From Rhodospirillaceae bacterium (GTDB taxonomy: Bacteria > Pseudomonadota > Alphaproteobacteria > SHVP01): a stretch of DNA of 64,000 bases. The notes beneath the pieces are model-generated. The model saw nothing but the letters and a program-made list of their open reading frames with translations. It did no database searches and was not told the origin of the DNA. Shown here in pieces: positions 25,842 through 34,079 of the stretch. Made by a program: the position numbers and the translations under genes. Positions within the stretch are counted from its first letter, which is position 1; each line of letters starts with the position of its first letter. The stretch is from contig PBKD01000002.1 in assembly GCA_002722055.1 (NCBI GenBank), positions 139,756 to 203,755 of the forward strand, given 5' to 3'.

Positions 25842-26390
25842 CTATTTATTTTTTTTTGATAAACCAGGTATCCATCTTTCTGCTTTTTTACCACTCAAAG
25901 TCCAATACTCTTTATCATTATCTACTATATTAGTATAAGTATTATTATTGATATCTGAAGAACTTACAAAAGATTTAATAATTAGATTTTCAGATATTTC
26001 ACTTCCAATTGGTTGTAATAATATTTCTTTCCATATGCTATTTTCAATTATTATTTTTTCAAGTGATTCCACATCATAGATTTCATATTTCTTCCAAACT
26101 TTAAGAAGGTAATCCTCAATATTTTCTGGTATACTACTACCTATTTCTTCCAAATTAATTTTGTTGTACAAAAGATAAATATTTGGTTCAAGTGGTCCAA
26201 TTTTACTTAATACAAATGTTGAAGGGAATAGTTTGCTTTGAAATTCAATATTAAAATAATTTCCAAAAAATAGGTAGATTAAATACTGTAACCTTCTATG
26301 GGTTATTTCTTTGCCTGCTGACTGACCTCTGGTTATAAGCCAAGACGCAATATCTATAGAAGTTCTTACTTTAGGCAAGCGTATTTTCAT
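25842..26390 (-). CDS. Panacea/DUF4065 (SocA-like) domain protein, tentative
   Basis: A 182-residue soluble protein. The N-terminal ~75 residues (SIDIASWLITRGQSAGKEITHRRLQYLIYLFF, then LSKIGPLEPNIYLLY) resemble the Panacea domain, whose pattern is IA-x-y/l, then a Lys/Arg-Leu-Gln-x-Leu-hydrophobic helix, then a GP turn. Panacea proteins are often antitoxins or adaptors such as SocA. The usual toxin partner is absent. Instead the next gene encodes a cytoplasmic solute-binding-fold protein separated by 4 bases. The C-terminal half has no recognised motif. The family call is by eye and could be wrong. Confidence 0.5.
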   Translation of the reverse strand: MKIRLPKVRTSIDIASWLITRGQSAGKEITHRRLQYLIYLFFGNYFNIEFQSKLFPSTFVLSKIGPLEPNIYLLYNKINLEEIGSSIPENIEDYLLKVWKKYEIYDVESLEKIIIENSIWKEILLQPIGSEISENLIIKSFVSSSDINNNTYTNIVDNDKEYWTLSGKKAERWIPGLSKKNK

Positions 26391-26519
26391 TATTTTTGAC
26401 TTCCTTTATAAAATAATACTATAAACTATTAAATTTCATAAATTTATTTATATTTATTTAATTATAAATTATAACATCTAGAATATTTAAATATTCCAAT
26501 AACAGATAGGGTATTACCA

Positions 26520-27107
26520 ATGGAAATGAGCGGAGAACACAAAATAAAGGCCAGCAAACAAGAAGTTTGGAATAATCTCAATGACCCGGAAGTACTAAAA
26601 GAAGCAATACCAGGATGTGAGTCTATAGAAAAAACTTCTGAAAATGAGTTAATCGCCACGGTAAAAGCTAAAGTTGGACCAGTAAGTGCTAAATTTAATG
26701 GCAAAGTCACTTTATCAAATATAAACCCTCCAAGTAGTTATACTATTTCAGGTGAAGGCCAAGGCGGACCAGCAGGCTTTGGAAAAGGTAGCGCTAATGT
26801 ATCTCTTGAAGAAGAAGATGAAAATACCACTATTTTGAGGTTTTCTGCTACAGCTCAAGTTGGTGGAAAATTGGCGCAAATTGGAACAAGACTTGTAGAC
26901 GGGGCTGCTAAAAAAATTGCAGGACAATTTTTTGAGAATTTTGCTAAAATTTTAGAGTCAGATAACACTGCTGAAAAAGAAGATATATTACCTAATGACA
27001 AAGAAGCTGATACAAGCAACAAGAGAAATAATCTGAAAATTAGCCCTTTTATGTGGGTATCAGGACTAATAATTGTAATTCTAGCTCTAATTTTGGTTTT
27101 TAATTAA
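26520..27107 (+). CDS. coxG: CoxG-like SRPBCC protein
   Basis: A 195-residue protein beginning MEMSGEHKIKASKQEVWNNLNDPEVLKEAIPGCESIEK, the standard opening of the carbon monoxide dehydrogenase subunit G family. The START/SRPBCC hydrophobic-pocket fold extends to about residue 150 (LVDGAAKKIAGQFFENFAK). A polar linker then leads to a single C-terminal transmembrane helix (FMWVSGLIIVILALILVF), which in CoxG recruits the molybdo-enzyme to the membrane. It opens the cox-like cluster, 90 bases before coxS. The membrane anchor suggests that electrons pass from the oxidase to the respiratory chain. Confidence 0.9.
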   Translation: MEMSGEHKIKASKQEVWNNLNDPEVLKEAIPGCESIEKTSENELIATVKAKVGPVSAKFNGKVTLSNINPPSSYTISGEGQGGPAGFGKGSANVSLEEEDENTTILRFSATAQVGGKLAQIGTRLVDGAAKKIAGQFFENFAKILESDNTAEKEDILPNDKEADTSNKRNNLKISPFMWVSGLIIVILALILVFN

Positions 27108-27211
27108 ATAAATTAAAAATATATATAACCAAACCCTTGACCAAAGGACAGCTCTTATAGAAACTAAAAACATATAATTTTAACACTCTTATATCCTTGC
27201 GGGAGATATTT

Positions 27212-27670
27212 ATGAAGATTAATGTTAATGTTAATGTAAATGGACAAGATGTGTCAGAAGAGGTAGAGCCAAGAACACTATTAGTTGACTTTATTAGGGA
27301 GAAAATGAAACTAACTGGCACACACGTAGGATGCGATACAACGCAATGCGGTGCATGTACAATACATTTGGATGGAGTAGCTATAAAATCATGTACTATA
27401 CTAGCTGTTCAAGCTCATAATAGAAGTATTACTACTATTGAAGGTATTTCTAAAAATGATGAATTACACCCTATGCAAATATCTTTCAAAGAAAATCACG
27501 GACTGCAATGTGGATTTTGTACTCCAGGAATGGTAATGGCAGGTATAGATATTAGAAGAAGAAAGCCTACCATTGAAGAAGATGAATTACGTTTAGAGTT
27601 AGAGGGAAATATATGCCGTTGTACCGGGTACCACAATATAGTTAAATCTATACTAAACGCAAAAATGTAA
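27212..27670 (+). CDS. coxS: Molybdo-hydroxylase [2Fe-2S] small subunit (CoxS-like)
   Basis: The ORF-track start (TTG 27197) is rejected; ATG 27212 follows GGGAG at 8 bases, giving 152 residues. The plant-ferredoxin-type cluster is CDTTQCGAC plus the later Cys in KSCTI. The second, C-terminal [2Fe-2S] domain has CGFCTPGM and [11 protein letters not shown]. Both match CoxS and other xanthine-oxidase-family small subunits. It passes electrons from the molybdenum site to FAD. It is followed by the FAD subunit gene with 33 bases between them. In form II CO dehydrogenases a large subunit (coxL) would lie between S and M, and it is absent. Confidence 0.93.
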   Translation: MKINVNVNVNGQDVSEEVEPRTLLVDFIREKMKLTGTHVGCDTTQCGACTIHLDGVAIKSCTILAVQAHNRSITTIEGISKNDELHPMQISFKENHGLQCGFCTPGMVMAGIDIRRRKPTIEEDELRLELEGNICRCTGYHNIVKSILNAKM

Positions 27671-27671
27671 G

Positions 27672-27690
27672 GATTTGTAATTTACAAATC
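27672..27690. repeat. Perfect 9-bp inverted repeat between coxS and coxM
   Basis: GATTTGTAA-t-TTACAAATC is a perfect palindrome with a one-base centre, starting 2 bases after the coxS stop. The single-base loop makes it a poor RNA hairpin and a better candidate for a dimeric protein-binding site or a junction scar. Confidence 0.7.
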
Positions 27691-27703
27691 TCGGGAGATT
27701 AAA

Positions 27704-28498
27704 ATGTATGAATTTCAATATCATAAAGCTTCTTCAATTAATGAAGTAAAAGAAAAAATATCCTCCTTAAATGATCCAAAAATTATGGCAGGTGGAATGA
27801 CATTAATTCCTACAATGAAACAACGGCTTGCTGCTCCTTCAGACATAATTGACTTAAGCAATATCAATGAACTTAAAGGCATTTCTAAAGAAAAAGGTTT
27901 CATAATCATTGGTGCTATGACTACACACTTTGAAGTTCATACATCTGAACTAGTAAAAAAAGAAATTCCCTCCTTAGCATTTTTAGCAGGACTTATTGGT
28001 GATCCAATGGTTCGCCATAGAGGAACAATTGGAGGATCAGTCGCTAATTCAGATCCATCTGCTGATTACCCGTCAAGTGTTATAAGTTTGGGGGCTAAAA
28101 TAATTACTGACAAAAGAGAAATAGAATCAGATGAATTTTTTATTGATTTATTTGAAACAGCATTAGATGATGACGAAATTATATTATCTTTAAAATTTCC
28201 TATTCCAAATAAATCAGCATATATGAAATTTCCTCAACCTGCTTCAAGGTATGCCCTAGTCGGTGTTTTTATTTCGGATACAAAAGAAGGAATAAGAGTA
28301 GGTATAACTGGAGCAGGGCCATGTGCATTTAGATCTAAAGAAATAGAAAAGGCACTATCAAAGAACTTTACTGAGAGTGCTATTGAAAATGTAAATATTC
28401 CAAGTGAAAACTTAAACTCTGATATCCATGCTAGCGCTGAATATAGGGCACATTTAGTTAAGGTAATGGCTAAAAGAGCAATAAAAAAATTAAGTTAA
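27704..28498 (+). CDS. coxM: Molybdo-hydroxylase FAD subunit (CoxM-like)
   Basis: A 264-residue FAD-binding protein of the CoxM/CutM family. The two flavin-binding motifs are present: AGGMTLIPTMKQR near residues 31-43 (AGGxS type) and RGTIGGSVANSDPSADYPS near residues 105-123 (TIGGxxxN). A C-terminal CO_deh_flav_C-like domain follows (MKFPQPASRYALVGVF). GGGAG precedes the start. It takes electrons from CoxS. The gene order here is G-S-M-D-E, lacking the L gene that would hold the molybdopterin site. Confidence 0.92.
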   Translation: MYEFQYHKASSINEVKEKISSLNDPKIMAGGMTLIPTMKQRLAAPSDIIDLSNINELKGISKEKGFIIIGAMTTHFEVHTSELVKKEIPSLAFLAGLIGDPMVRHRGTIGGSVANSDPSADYPSSVISLGAKIITDKREIESDEFFIDLFETALDDDEIILSLKFPIPNKSAYMKFPQPASRYALVGVFISDTKEGIRVGITGAGPCAFRSKEIEKALSKNFTESAIENVNIPSENLNSDIHASAEYRAHLVKVMAKRAIKKLS

Positions 28499-28546
28499 TA
28501 TATAACAATTTAAATTATTTTTTATTTTTCAGACTATAGTAAGTTT

Positions 28547-29428
28547 ATGATTTTACCAGAAACAATCGAAGAAACTGAAAAACTATTATTATCAGGTAAC
28601 TATGTATCTGATAGGTCTCTCTCAACAAGTATTTTTTTAAGTTTAAAGCTTAATAAACCTCTTTTTTTGGAAGGAGAGGCTGGAGTTGGTAAAACTGAAT
28701 TAGCATACGTACTATCTAAAACACTAAATAAAAAGCTTATAAGATTACAGTGTTATGAAGGTCTTGATATTTCTTCAGCCGCTTACGAATGGAACTACCC
28801 AGCACAAATGATAGAAATCAGACTTTCAGAAAATATTTCTAAAAAAGAAGAAATATTACAAAATATTTACTCTGAAAAATTTCTTACAAAAAGACCTTTA
28901 CTTCAGGCTTTAGATAATAATGAAGAATCTCCTATACTTTTAATTGATGAGCTCGATAGGACAGATGCTCCATTTGAAGCTTTTTTATTAGAAATCCTAT
29001 CTGATTTTCAATTATCTATTCCTGAATATAAAACATTTAAAGCAAAAACTCCTCCTTTAATTATTCTTACATCAAATAGAACCAGAGAAATTCATGATGC
29101 TATTAAAAGGAGATGTTTTTATCATTGGATTGATTACCCCAGCTATGAAAAAGAGCTTAATATTCTTAAAATTCAATTACCAAAAATTTCTAATGACTTA
29201 AACAATAAAATTGTAAAATTTGTACAAGAATTAAGAAAACAAGACTTATATAAATTACCTGGGGTTTCAGAAACAATTGATTGGGCTTCAGCCATTACTA
29301 ATTTAAATAATAACTCTCTAGAAAAAGAAATTGTAGAGAACACTCTCGGAGCACTTCTAAAGTACCAGGATGATATAGTTCGAATTAAAGGCAAAGAAGT
29401 AGATAATATTCTAAATAAAATAAAATGA
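28547..29428 (+). CDS. coxD: MoxR-family AAA ATPase (CoxD-like)
   Basis: A 293-residue AAA+ ATPase. Walker A is GEAGVGKTEL near residue 42, Walker B ILLIDELDR near residue 130, followed by sensor 1 in IILTSNRTREI. The substrate-side loop YEWNYPAQMI is typical of CoxD. In CO dehydrogenase biogenesis CoxD works with CoxE as a chelatase-like pair that matures the copper/sulphur part of the Mo site. It overlaps coxE by 4 bases (ATGA). Its presence implies that this molybdo-hydroxylase needs active-site maturation of the CODH type or a relative of it. Confidence 0.92.
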   Translation: MILPETIEETEKLLLSGNYVSDRSLSTSIFLSLKLNKPLFLEGEAGVGKTELAYVLSKTLNKKLIRLQCYEGLDISSAAYEWNYPAQMIEIRLSENISKKEEILQNIYSEKFLTKRPLLQALDNNEESPILLIDELDRTDAPFEAFLLEILSDFQLSIPEYKTFKAKTPPLIILTSNRTREIHDAIKRRCFYHWIDYPSYEKELNILKIQLPKISNDLNNKIVKFVQELRKQDLYKLPGVSETIDWASAITNLNNNSLEKEIVENTLGALLKYQDDIVRIKGKEVDNILNKIK

Positions 29429-30621
29429 ATACTGCTAATTCTTTAAATAATAATAGTAAATTTTTAGATAATATACTTTTTTTTTCAAGAATTTTAAGAT
29501 TAACTGGGATACCTATAAGTACAAGCCAGGTTATTAATGCTTTAAATGCTATTAATGTTATTGGAGTTAGAAATAGGATTGATTTATATTACACCTTAAA
29601 AATCTGTCTTATTAATGATAATTCTAATTTTTATATATTTGACCAAACCTTCAATCTTTTATTTAAACAAAATAGAAAAATAAATAAATTGGAAAATCAA
29701 TTACCAGAAAAATTTGGAAGCTCTAATAATGAAGGTATTAAGGAAGAAAAAAATATAAGTAATAGAATTTTAGAGTCTATTTTTCCTAACATTAATAATA
29801 AAAATAATGATAATATTTTTTCTGAAAATGACATATCTACAAATCTAAAGCTAAGTTATTCATCCAATGAAAAATTCAATCAATTAGATTTTGAATCTAT
29901 GAGTAACTCAGAAATCCTAAGTGCTAAAATTGCGATATCAAAGTTTACTATACAATCAAAAAAAATTAAATCTAGGAGATTAGTTTCTAAAAGTTCTGGT
30001 AAATATATTGATCCAAGAAATTCTTTTATTGCTAGTATTAAAAATGGAAGTTCATCAATTCTTCTTAAATATAAAACAAATAAAACTGAATTATCTCCTT
30101 TAATTATTTTATGCGATATTTCTGGTTCAATGAGTAGTTATTCAAGAATGTTTTTACATTTTATACATGCTCTAACAGATAAAAGAAAAAAAGTATCAAC
30201 TTTTTTATTTGGAACAAGATTAACCAATATTTCAAAGTACTTAAAATACTATGATATAGATGTTGCCCTAGATAATGTAAGTAAAAAAGTAATAGATTGG
30301 TCTGGTGGGACTAGAATAGGAGAATGCATCAGAGATTATAATAAAAATTGGTCTAAAAGAGTAGAAAGTGGAAATAGTATTATTCTTATAATAAGTGATG
30401 GTCTGGATAGAGGATCAAGCATAAAATTAGAAAAAGAAATGCAAAGGTTAAAAAAAACATGTTATAAAATAATTTGGCTTAACCCACTCCTTAGATATGA
30501 AAAATACGAAGCTTTGGCAAGTGGAGCTGCTGCTATGCTCCCATATGTCGATGAAATGAGGAAAATACATAATCTTAGTAGTATGGAAGAATTTACAAAA
30601 AGTTTAAATGAAAGAATCTAG
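29425..30621 (+). CDS. coxE: VWA-domain protein (CoxE-like)
   Basis: A 398-residue protein whose C-terminal half is a von Willebrand A domain. The MIDAS motif is CDISGSMSSYSRM (DxSxS) near residue 230, with the threonine-containing WSGGTRIGE and acidic SDGLDRGSS completing the metal site. The N-terminal half is the VWA-CoxE helical region, here long, Asn/Lys-rich and low in complexity (near residues 85-150). It partners CoxD in maturation of molybdo-hydroxylases. Its start overlaps coxD by 4 bases and its end overlaps the XdhC gene by 14, indicating tight coupling. Confidence 0.9.
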   Translation: MNTANSLNNNSKFLDNILFFSRILRLTGIPISTSQVINALNAINVIGVRNRIDLYYTLKICLINDNSNFYIFDQTFNLLFKQNRKINKLENQLPEKFGSSNNEGIKEEKNISNRILESIFPNINNKNNDNIFSENDISTNLKLSYSSNEKFNQLDFESMSNSEILSAKIAISKFTIQSKKIKSRRLVSKSSGKYIDPRNSFIASIKNGSSSILLKYKTNKTELSPLIILCDISGSMSSYSRMFLHFIHALTDKRKKVSTFLFGTRLTNISKYLKYYDIDVALDNVSKKVIDWSGGTRIGECIRDYNKNWSKRVESGNSIILIISDGLDRGSSIKLEKEMQRLKKTCYKIIWLNPLLRYEKYEALASGAAAMLPYVDEMRKIHNLSSMEEFTKSLNERI

Positions 30622-30961
30622 AATATTTATTAATATGAGTAAAAAAGAAGATAATAATATACTATATAAAGCAAAAGAAATCATTCAAAATGGTTCAACA
30701 GTAGCCCTAGCAACTGTTATATCTACCTGGGGATCATCTCCTCGGCCTGTAGGTAGTGTTATGTTAATTGAACAAAACGGTAAATTTTATGGATCTGTCT
30801 CGGGAGGATGTATAGAAGCAGAAGTAATAGAAAGTGCTTTAAAAACTATTGAAGATAAAAAAATAAGAAAATTAGATTTTGGTGTATCCAATGATAAGGC
30901 TTGGGAGGTTGGCCTTGCTTGCGGAGGAAAAATATCTGTACTAATAGAGAATTTAGAATGA
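30608..30961 (+). CDS. XdhC-family accessory protein, N-terminal domain
   Basis: A 117-residue protein covering only the XdhC_CoxI N-terminal domain: ALATVISTWGSSPRPVGSVMLI near residues 34-55, then GSVSGGCIEAEVIESAL near 66. XdhC proteins bind and sulphurate the molybdenum cofactor and protect it during insertion. The start at 30608 overlaps coxE; a second candidate is Met at 30635 (MSKKED). The Rossmann part is a separate downstream gene joined by an ATGA overlap. The two genes together equal one full-length XdhC/CoxF. Confidence 0.88.
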   Translation: MKESRIFINMSKKEDNNILYKAKEIIQNGSTVALATVISTWGSSPRPVGSVMLIEQNGKFYGSVSGGCIEAEVIESALKTIEDKKIRKLDFGVSNDKAWEVGLACGGKISVLIENLE

Positions 30962-31647
30962 GACTAAATACTTTAAATAAAATTTTATCTTTTAAAAAAG
31001 AAAATAAATCATTTGTAGTGATCAGGGATTTTAAATCTAATAAAGATTTCTTTTATTTTGATAATAATTTCGATAAAGAAAATGAGTTTGATATTAAATT
31101 TAAACTTCAATGTAGTAATGCTTTAAAAAAAGATAAAAGTTCATTGATAAGCTATAATAATAAGGAATATTTTTTATATGTTTTTAATTCTCCTTTAAAA
31201 TTAATTATTATTGGCGCAGTACATATTGCTAGTTCTTTAATTGAAATTGCCCAAATATTAGATTACAAAATAATTTTAATTGACCCTCGTGAAAGCTTTC
31301 TTAATTCACAACAATTCTTAAATATCGAAACTATTTCTAAATGGCCTGATGAGGCTTTAAAAGAAATCTATATAGATAATAGAACTGCAATAGTAACACT
31401 TTCACATGATCCAAAACTAGATGAACCAGCACTAATTGAAGCATTAAAATCTAAAGCATTTTATATAGGTGCACTTGGAAGCAAAAAAACTCATGAAAAA
31501 AGAGTAATCAGATTATTATCATTAGGACTAAATGAAGATGATATAAATAAAATTAACGCCCCAATAGGATTGCCTATTGGTTCAGTATCTACTAAAGAAA
31601 TTTCAATTTCTATACTTGCTGAAATAACACAAAAACTACGAGCATAA
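30958..31647 (+). CDS. XdhC-family accessory protein, Rossmann domain
   Basis: The ORF-track start at 30901 lies inside the previous gene. ATG 30958 forms an ATGA overlap with its stop and begins MRLNTLNKILS, giving 229 residues. The Rossmann fold is LKLIIIGAVHIASSLIEIAQILDYKIILIDPRE near residues 78-110, followed by VTLSHDPKLDEPALIEAL and FYIGALGSKKTHEKRV, both standard for XdhC_C. It probably binds NAD(P) or the molybdopterin nucleotide. Together with the upstream gene it forms a complete XdhC. It is followed one base later by the MoeA-like gene. Confidence 0.88.
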   Translation: MRLNTLNKILSFKKENKSFVVIRDFKSNKDFFYFDNNFDKENEFDIKFKLQCSNALKKDKSSLISYNNKEYFLYVFNSPLKLIIIGAVHIASSLIEIAQILDYKIILIDPRESFLNSQQFLNIETISKWPDEALKEIYIDNRTAIVTLSHDPKLDEPALIEALKSKAFYIGALGSKKTHEKRVIRLLSLGLNEDDINKINAPIGLPIGSVSTKEISISILAEITQKLRA

Positions 31648-31648
31648 A

Positions 31649-32656
31649 ATGATATTTAAAAGAACTAATATAGTTAATTCATTAGGATGTGTTTTAGCTC
31701 ATTCAATTAACTTAAGAAATAGCATATTGAAAAAGGGTGTGATTTTAACAAAAAAAGACATTGCAAATCTAAAAAACTCTAAAATTAATGAAATTCTAGT
31801 TGGTATAATTGAAAATGATGATGTACCTGAAAATATAGCTGCAAACAAAATTGCCTCAATAATAAATGGTAAAAATATGTATAAAAAACAACCATTTACC
31901 GGAAGAAGTAATTTATATTCTAAATATGATGGCATTTTAGAAATTCCAGAAAGAAAAATAAATCAAATAAATTATATAAATGAATCAATCACAATTGCTA
32001 CATTACCTAATTGGTCATTAGTTAAAAGCAAACAGATGATAGCGACAATAAAGGTAATTCCTTTTGTTACTAAAGAAAAATATTTAAATAAAGTAGAAAA
32101 AATAATAACTTCTGAAAATGACAAAATAAATTTACATAAATTACATAAAAATAACGTTGGTATAATTTATACCCAACTTATAAACTATAAAAATAAAAGT
32201 TTAGAAAAAACAAAAAAAGTATTAAATTCAAGGCTTACCTATCTTGGGAGTGTTATAAAAAAGGAAATACTCACTGATCATAATGAAAAATCGATAGCAA
32301 AATCAATAAATGAATTAATTAGAGATAATTGCAATCTAATTCTAATTTATGGTGCCTCAGCAATAATAGATAGAATGGATGTTGTACCTATGGGAATAAA
32401 GATTTCAGGTGGTAAAGTAGATCATTTTGGTATGCCCGTTGACCCTGGAAATCTAATTTTAATAGGAAGAAATAATAAAACTAAAATAATTGGGGTACCA
32501 AGCTGTGCTAAATCACCTAAATTAAATGGTTTCGACTGGGTTCTCTGGAGAATTTTATCTGGTCTAGATATTAACTCAAAAGATATTCAAAAGCTAGGAG
32601 TGGGAGGTTTACTTAAAGAAATTTATTCCAGGCCTCAACCTAGAGATGGAGATTGA
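31649..32656 (+). CDS. Molybdopterin-binding (MoeA/MogA-like) protein, N-terminal half of a usually fused protein
   Basis: A 335-residue protein. NNVGIIYTQLINYKNKSLEKTKKVLNSRL, DNCNLILIYGASAIIDRMDVVP and the KVDHFGMPVDPGNLILIG block are the molybdopterin-binding fold (MPT-binding loop in IYGASAI). The end, GLLKEIYSRPQPRDGD, is typical of the linker that in many alphaproteobacteria leads straight into a MobA-like nucleotidyltransferase in the same polypeptide. Here a TGA at 32654-32656 stops translation, and the MobA-like part continues in the same frame. It likely helps prepare molybdopterin cytosine or guanine dinucleotide for the oxidase encoded upstream. Confidence 0.85.
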   Translation: MIFKRTNIVNSLGCVLAHSINLRNSILKKGVILTKKDIANLKNSKINEILVGIIENDDVPENIAANKIASIINGKNMYKKQPFTGRSNLYSKYDGILEIPERKINQINYINESITIATLPNWSLVKSKQMIATIKVIPFVTKEKYLNKVEKIITSENDKINLHKLHKNNVGIIYTQLINYKNKSLEKTKKVLNSRLTYLGSVIKKEILTDHNEKSIAKSINELIRDNCNLILIYGASAIIDRMDVVPMGIKISGGKVDHFGMPVDPGNLILIGRNNKTKIIGVPSCAKSPKLNGFDWVLWRILSGLDINSKDIQKLGVGGLLKEIYSRPQPRDGD

Positions 32657-33277
32657 ATAATCAGTAAAAATAAAAAATATATATCAGCAATTATTTTAGC
32701 AGCAGGCACTTCCTCTAGAATGGGAGAGAAAAATAAACTTCTACAAAAAATTGATGAAGAAGTCATGATTAGAACTGTTACTAAGGAAGCTTTAAAAAGT
32801 AAAGCTGATGATGTAATTATAATTACTGGTCATGACCAAAAAAATATAATTAAATCTCTAGAAAATTTACCTATTAAATTTGTAAATAATTCAAATTATA
32901 TTAATGGTATTGGAAACTCTATTAGCTCCGGAGTCTATTCATTATCAATAAAAACTGACGGAGTTATAATACTATTGGGAGATATGCCTAGAATAAAGTA
33001 CCAACATATAGATATTCTAATTGACTCTTTTATACCCACTGACAATAAAGCTATTTGTGCCCTAGAATCCGATGGCAAACAAGGCAACCCAATTCTATTT
33101 GGAAAATTTTTCTTTGACCAATTAAAAGCCTTATCAAATGACTATGGTGGTAAAGATATAATTCAAAATAATTTAGATTACCTAATCATAAATTCAATTG
33201 ATGATAATTCTATTTTTTTTGATATAGATACACCTATAGAAATTGATAATTTAATAAGAAATAAATCAAAAGATTAA
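32657..33277 (+). CDS. MobA-like nucleotidyltransferase, same frame as upstream gene, no ordinary start codon
   Basis: The ORF track starts at ATG 32720, but the nucleotide-binding loop SAIILAAGTSSRMGEKNK begins upstream of it, so that start would remove the active site. Reading back in frame there is no ATG, GTG or TTG before the TGA of the MoeA-like gene; only ATA (32657), ATC (32660) or ATT codons occur. A GGAG sits 5-8 bases before ATA/ATC. The product (~206 residues) has VIILLGDMPRI and QGNPILFGKFFF, as in CTP/GTP:molybdopterin nucleotidyltransferases. It may be read by stop-codon readthrough, by non-AUG start, or not at all. Confidence 0.75.
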   Translation: MISKNKKYISAIILAAGTSSRMGEKNKLLQKIDEEVMIRTVTKEALKSKADDVIIITGHDQKNIIKSLENLPIKFVNNSNYINGIGNSISSGVYSLSIKTDGVIILLGDMPRIKYQHIDILIDSFIPTDNKAICALESDGKQGNPILFGKFFFDQLKALSNDYGGKDIIQNNLDYLIINSIDDNSIFFDIDTPIEIDNLIRNKSKD

Positions 33278-33894
33278 TTATTCTTTTTTAAATGATTTTC
33301 AACCTCGAGCCTAGTAACAACATCAGCATAACGCCTACCAACATCTCTTAAATTATCATTATGTGGACCTTCTTCTGCATCTCCAACGCATGATTCTGGT
33401 ACTATAGTTCTATAACCCCATGAAAAACTGTCAATTACACTCGCCCTTACACATCCAGATGTAGTGCAACCAGTAACAATGACCGTATCTATTTGTTGTT
33501 TTGTTAAAAAAGTAACTAGAGGGGTATTAAAAAAAATTGATGGAGCGGGCTTAGAAAAAGCAAAATCATATTTTGGGTTATAAATTCTGCTATCTAGTTC
33601 CATTCCTGGGTGATCTAAAAAAAACTGCTCCCTAACAGCTCCAATTTTCCAGTATGGCATATCTTTATCAGAATCATAACCTGAATAACAACTAGCTACA
33701 GGAATATTTTTACTCCTAGCTACTTCAAGTAACATTGCTGTTTCTTCTACTGCTTTATGAATATGTTCAAACCCACCCAGAGGATATTTTGCCTCCGTAA
33801 ATGCTTTTTGAAAGTCAACTACTACCACAGCTGACCTGTCGCCAAAACCAAAGCCAAAGTCACCATAGGTTGCTGATTGATATGCATCTGACAT
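33274..33894 (-). CDS. Isochorismatase-family amidohydrolase (N-carbamoylsarcosine amidase-like)
   Basis: A 206-residue cysteine hydrolase. The catalytic triad is visible as Asp in SAVVVVDFQKAF, a Lys in the DFAFSKPAPSIFF region and Cys in VIVTGCTTSGCVRAS near residue 150 (second Cys of the GCTTSGC motif). NPKYDFAFSK and the C-terminal CVGDAEEGPHNDNLRDV resemble N-carbamoylsarcosine amidohydrolases and the second paralogue at 36950. It likely cleaves an N-carbamoyl or similar amide to release ammonia. It overlaps the MobA-like gene by 4 bases, convergently, and is divergent from the CoA-transferase gene. Confidence 0.85.
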   Translation of the reverse strand: MSDAYQSATYGDFGFGFGDRSAVVVVDFQKAFTEAKYPLGGFEHIHKAVEETAMLLEVARSKNIPVASCYSGYDSDKDMPYWKIGAVREQFFLDHPGMELDSRIYNPKYDFAFSKPAPSIFFNTPLVTFLTKQQIDTVIVTGCTTSGCVRASVIDSFSWGYRTIVPESCVGDAEEGPHNDNLRDVGRRYADVVTRLEVENHLKKNN

Positions 33895-34079
33895 GGAATT
33901 CCCCTCAAAAATATTTATTAGATATATATTCTATTGCAATGTAAATAAAAAGTGCAAGAATTTGTTATTAAAAATTAAATATATTCAATTTTTTTTGATA
34001 TTTTATTTAATTTTGTTTCCAAAGACATATCTAAATACTAGGATATAAGTAATGTTTTAAAAATAAACTGGAGAATAAA

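Noticed and set aside
32720-33277. ATG 32720 as the true start of the MobA-like gene
   Set aside because: It would remove the nucleotide-binding loop that is clearly encoded in frame just upstream.
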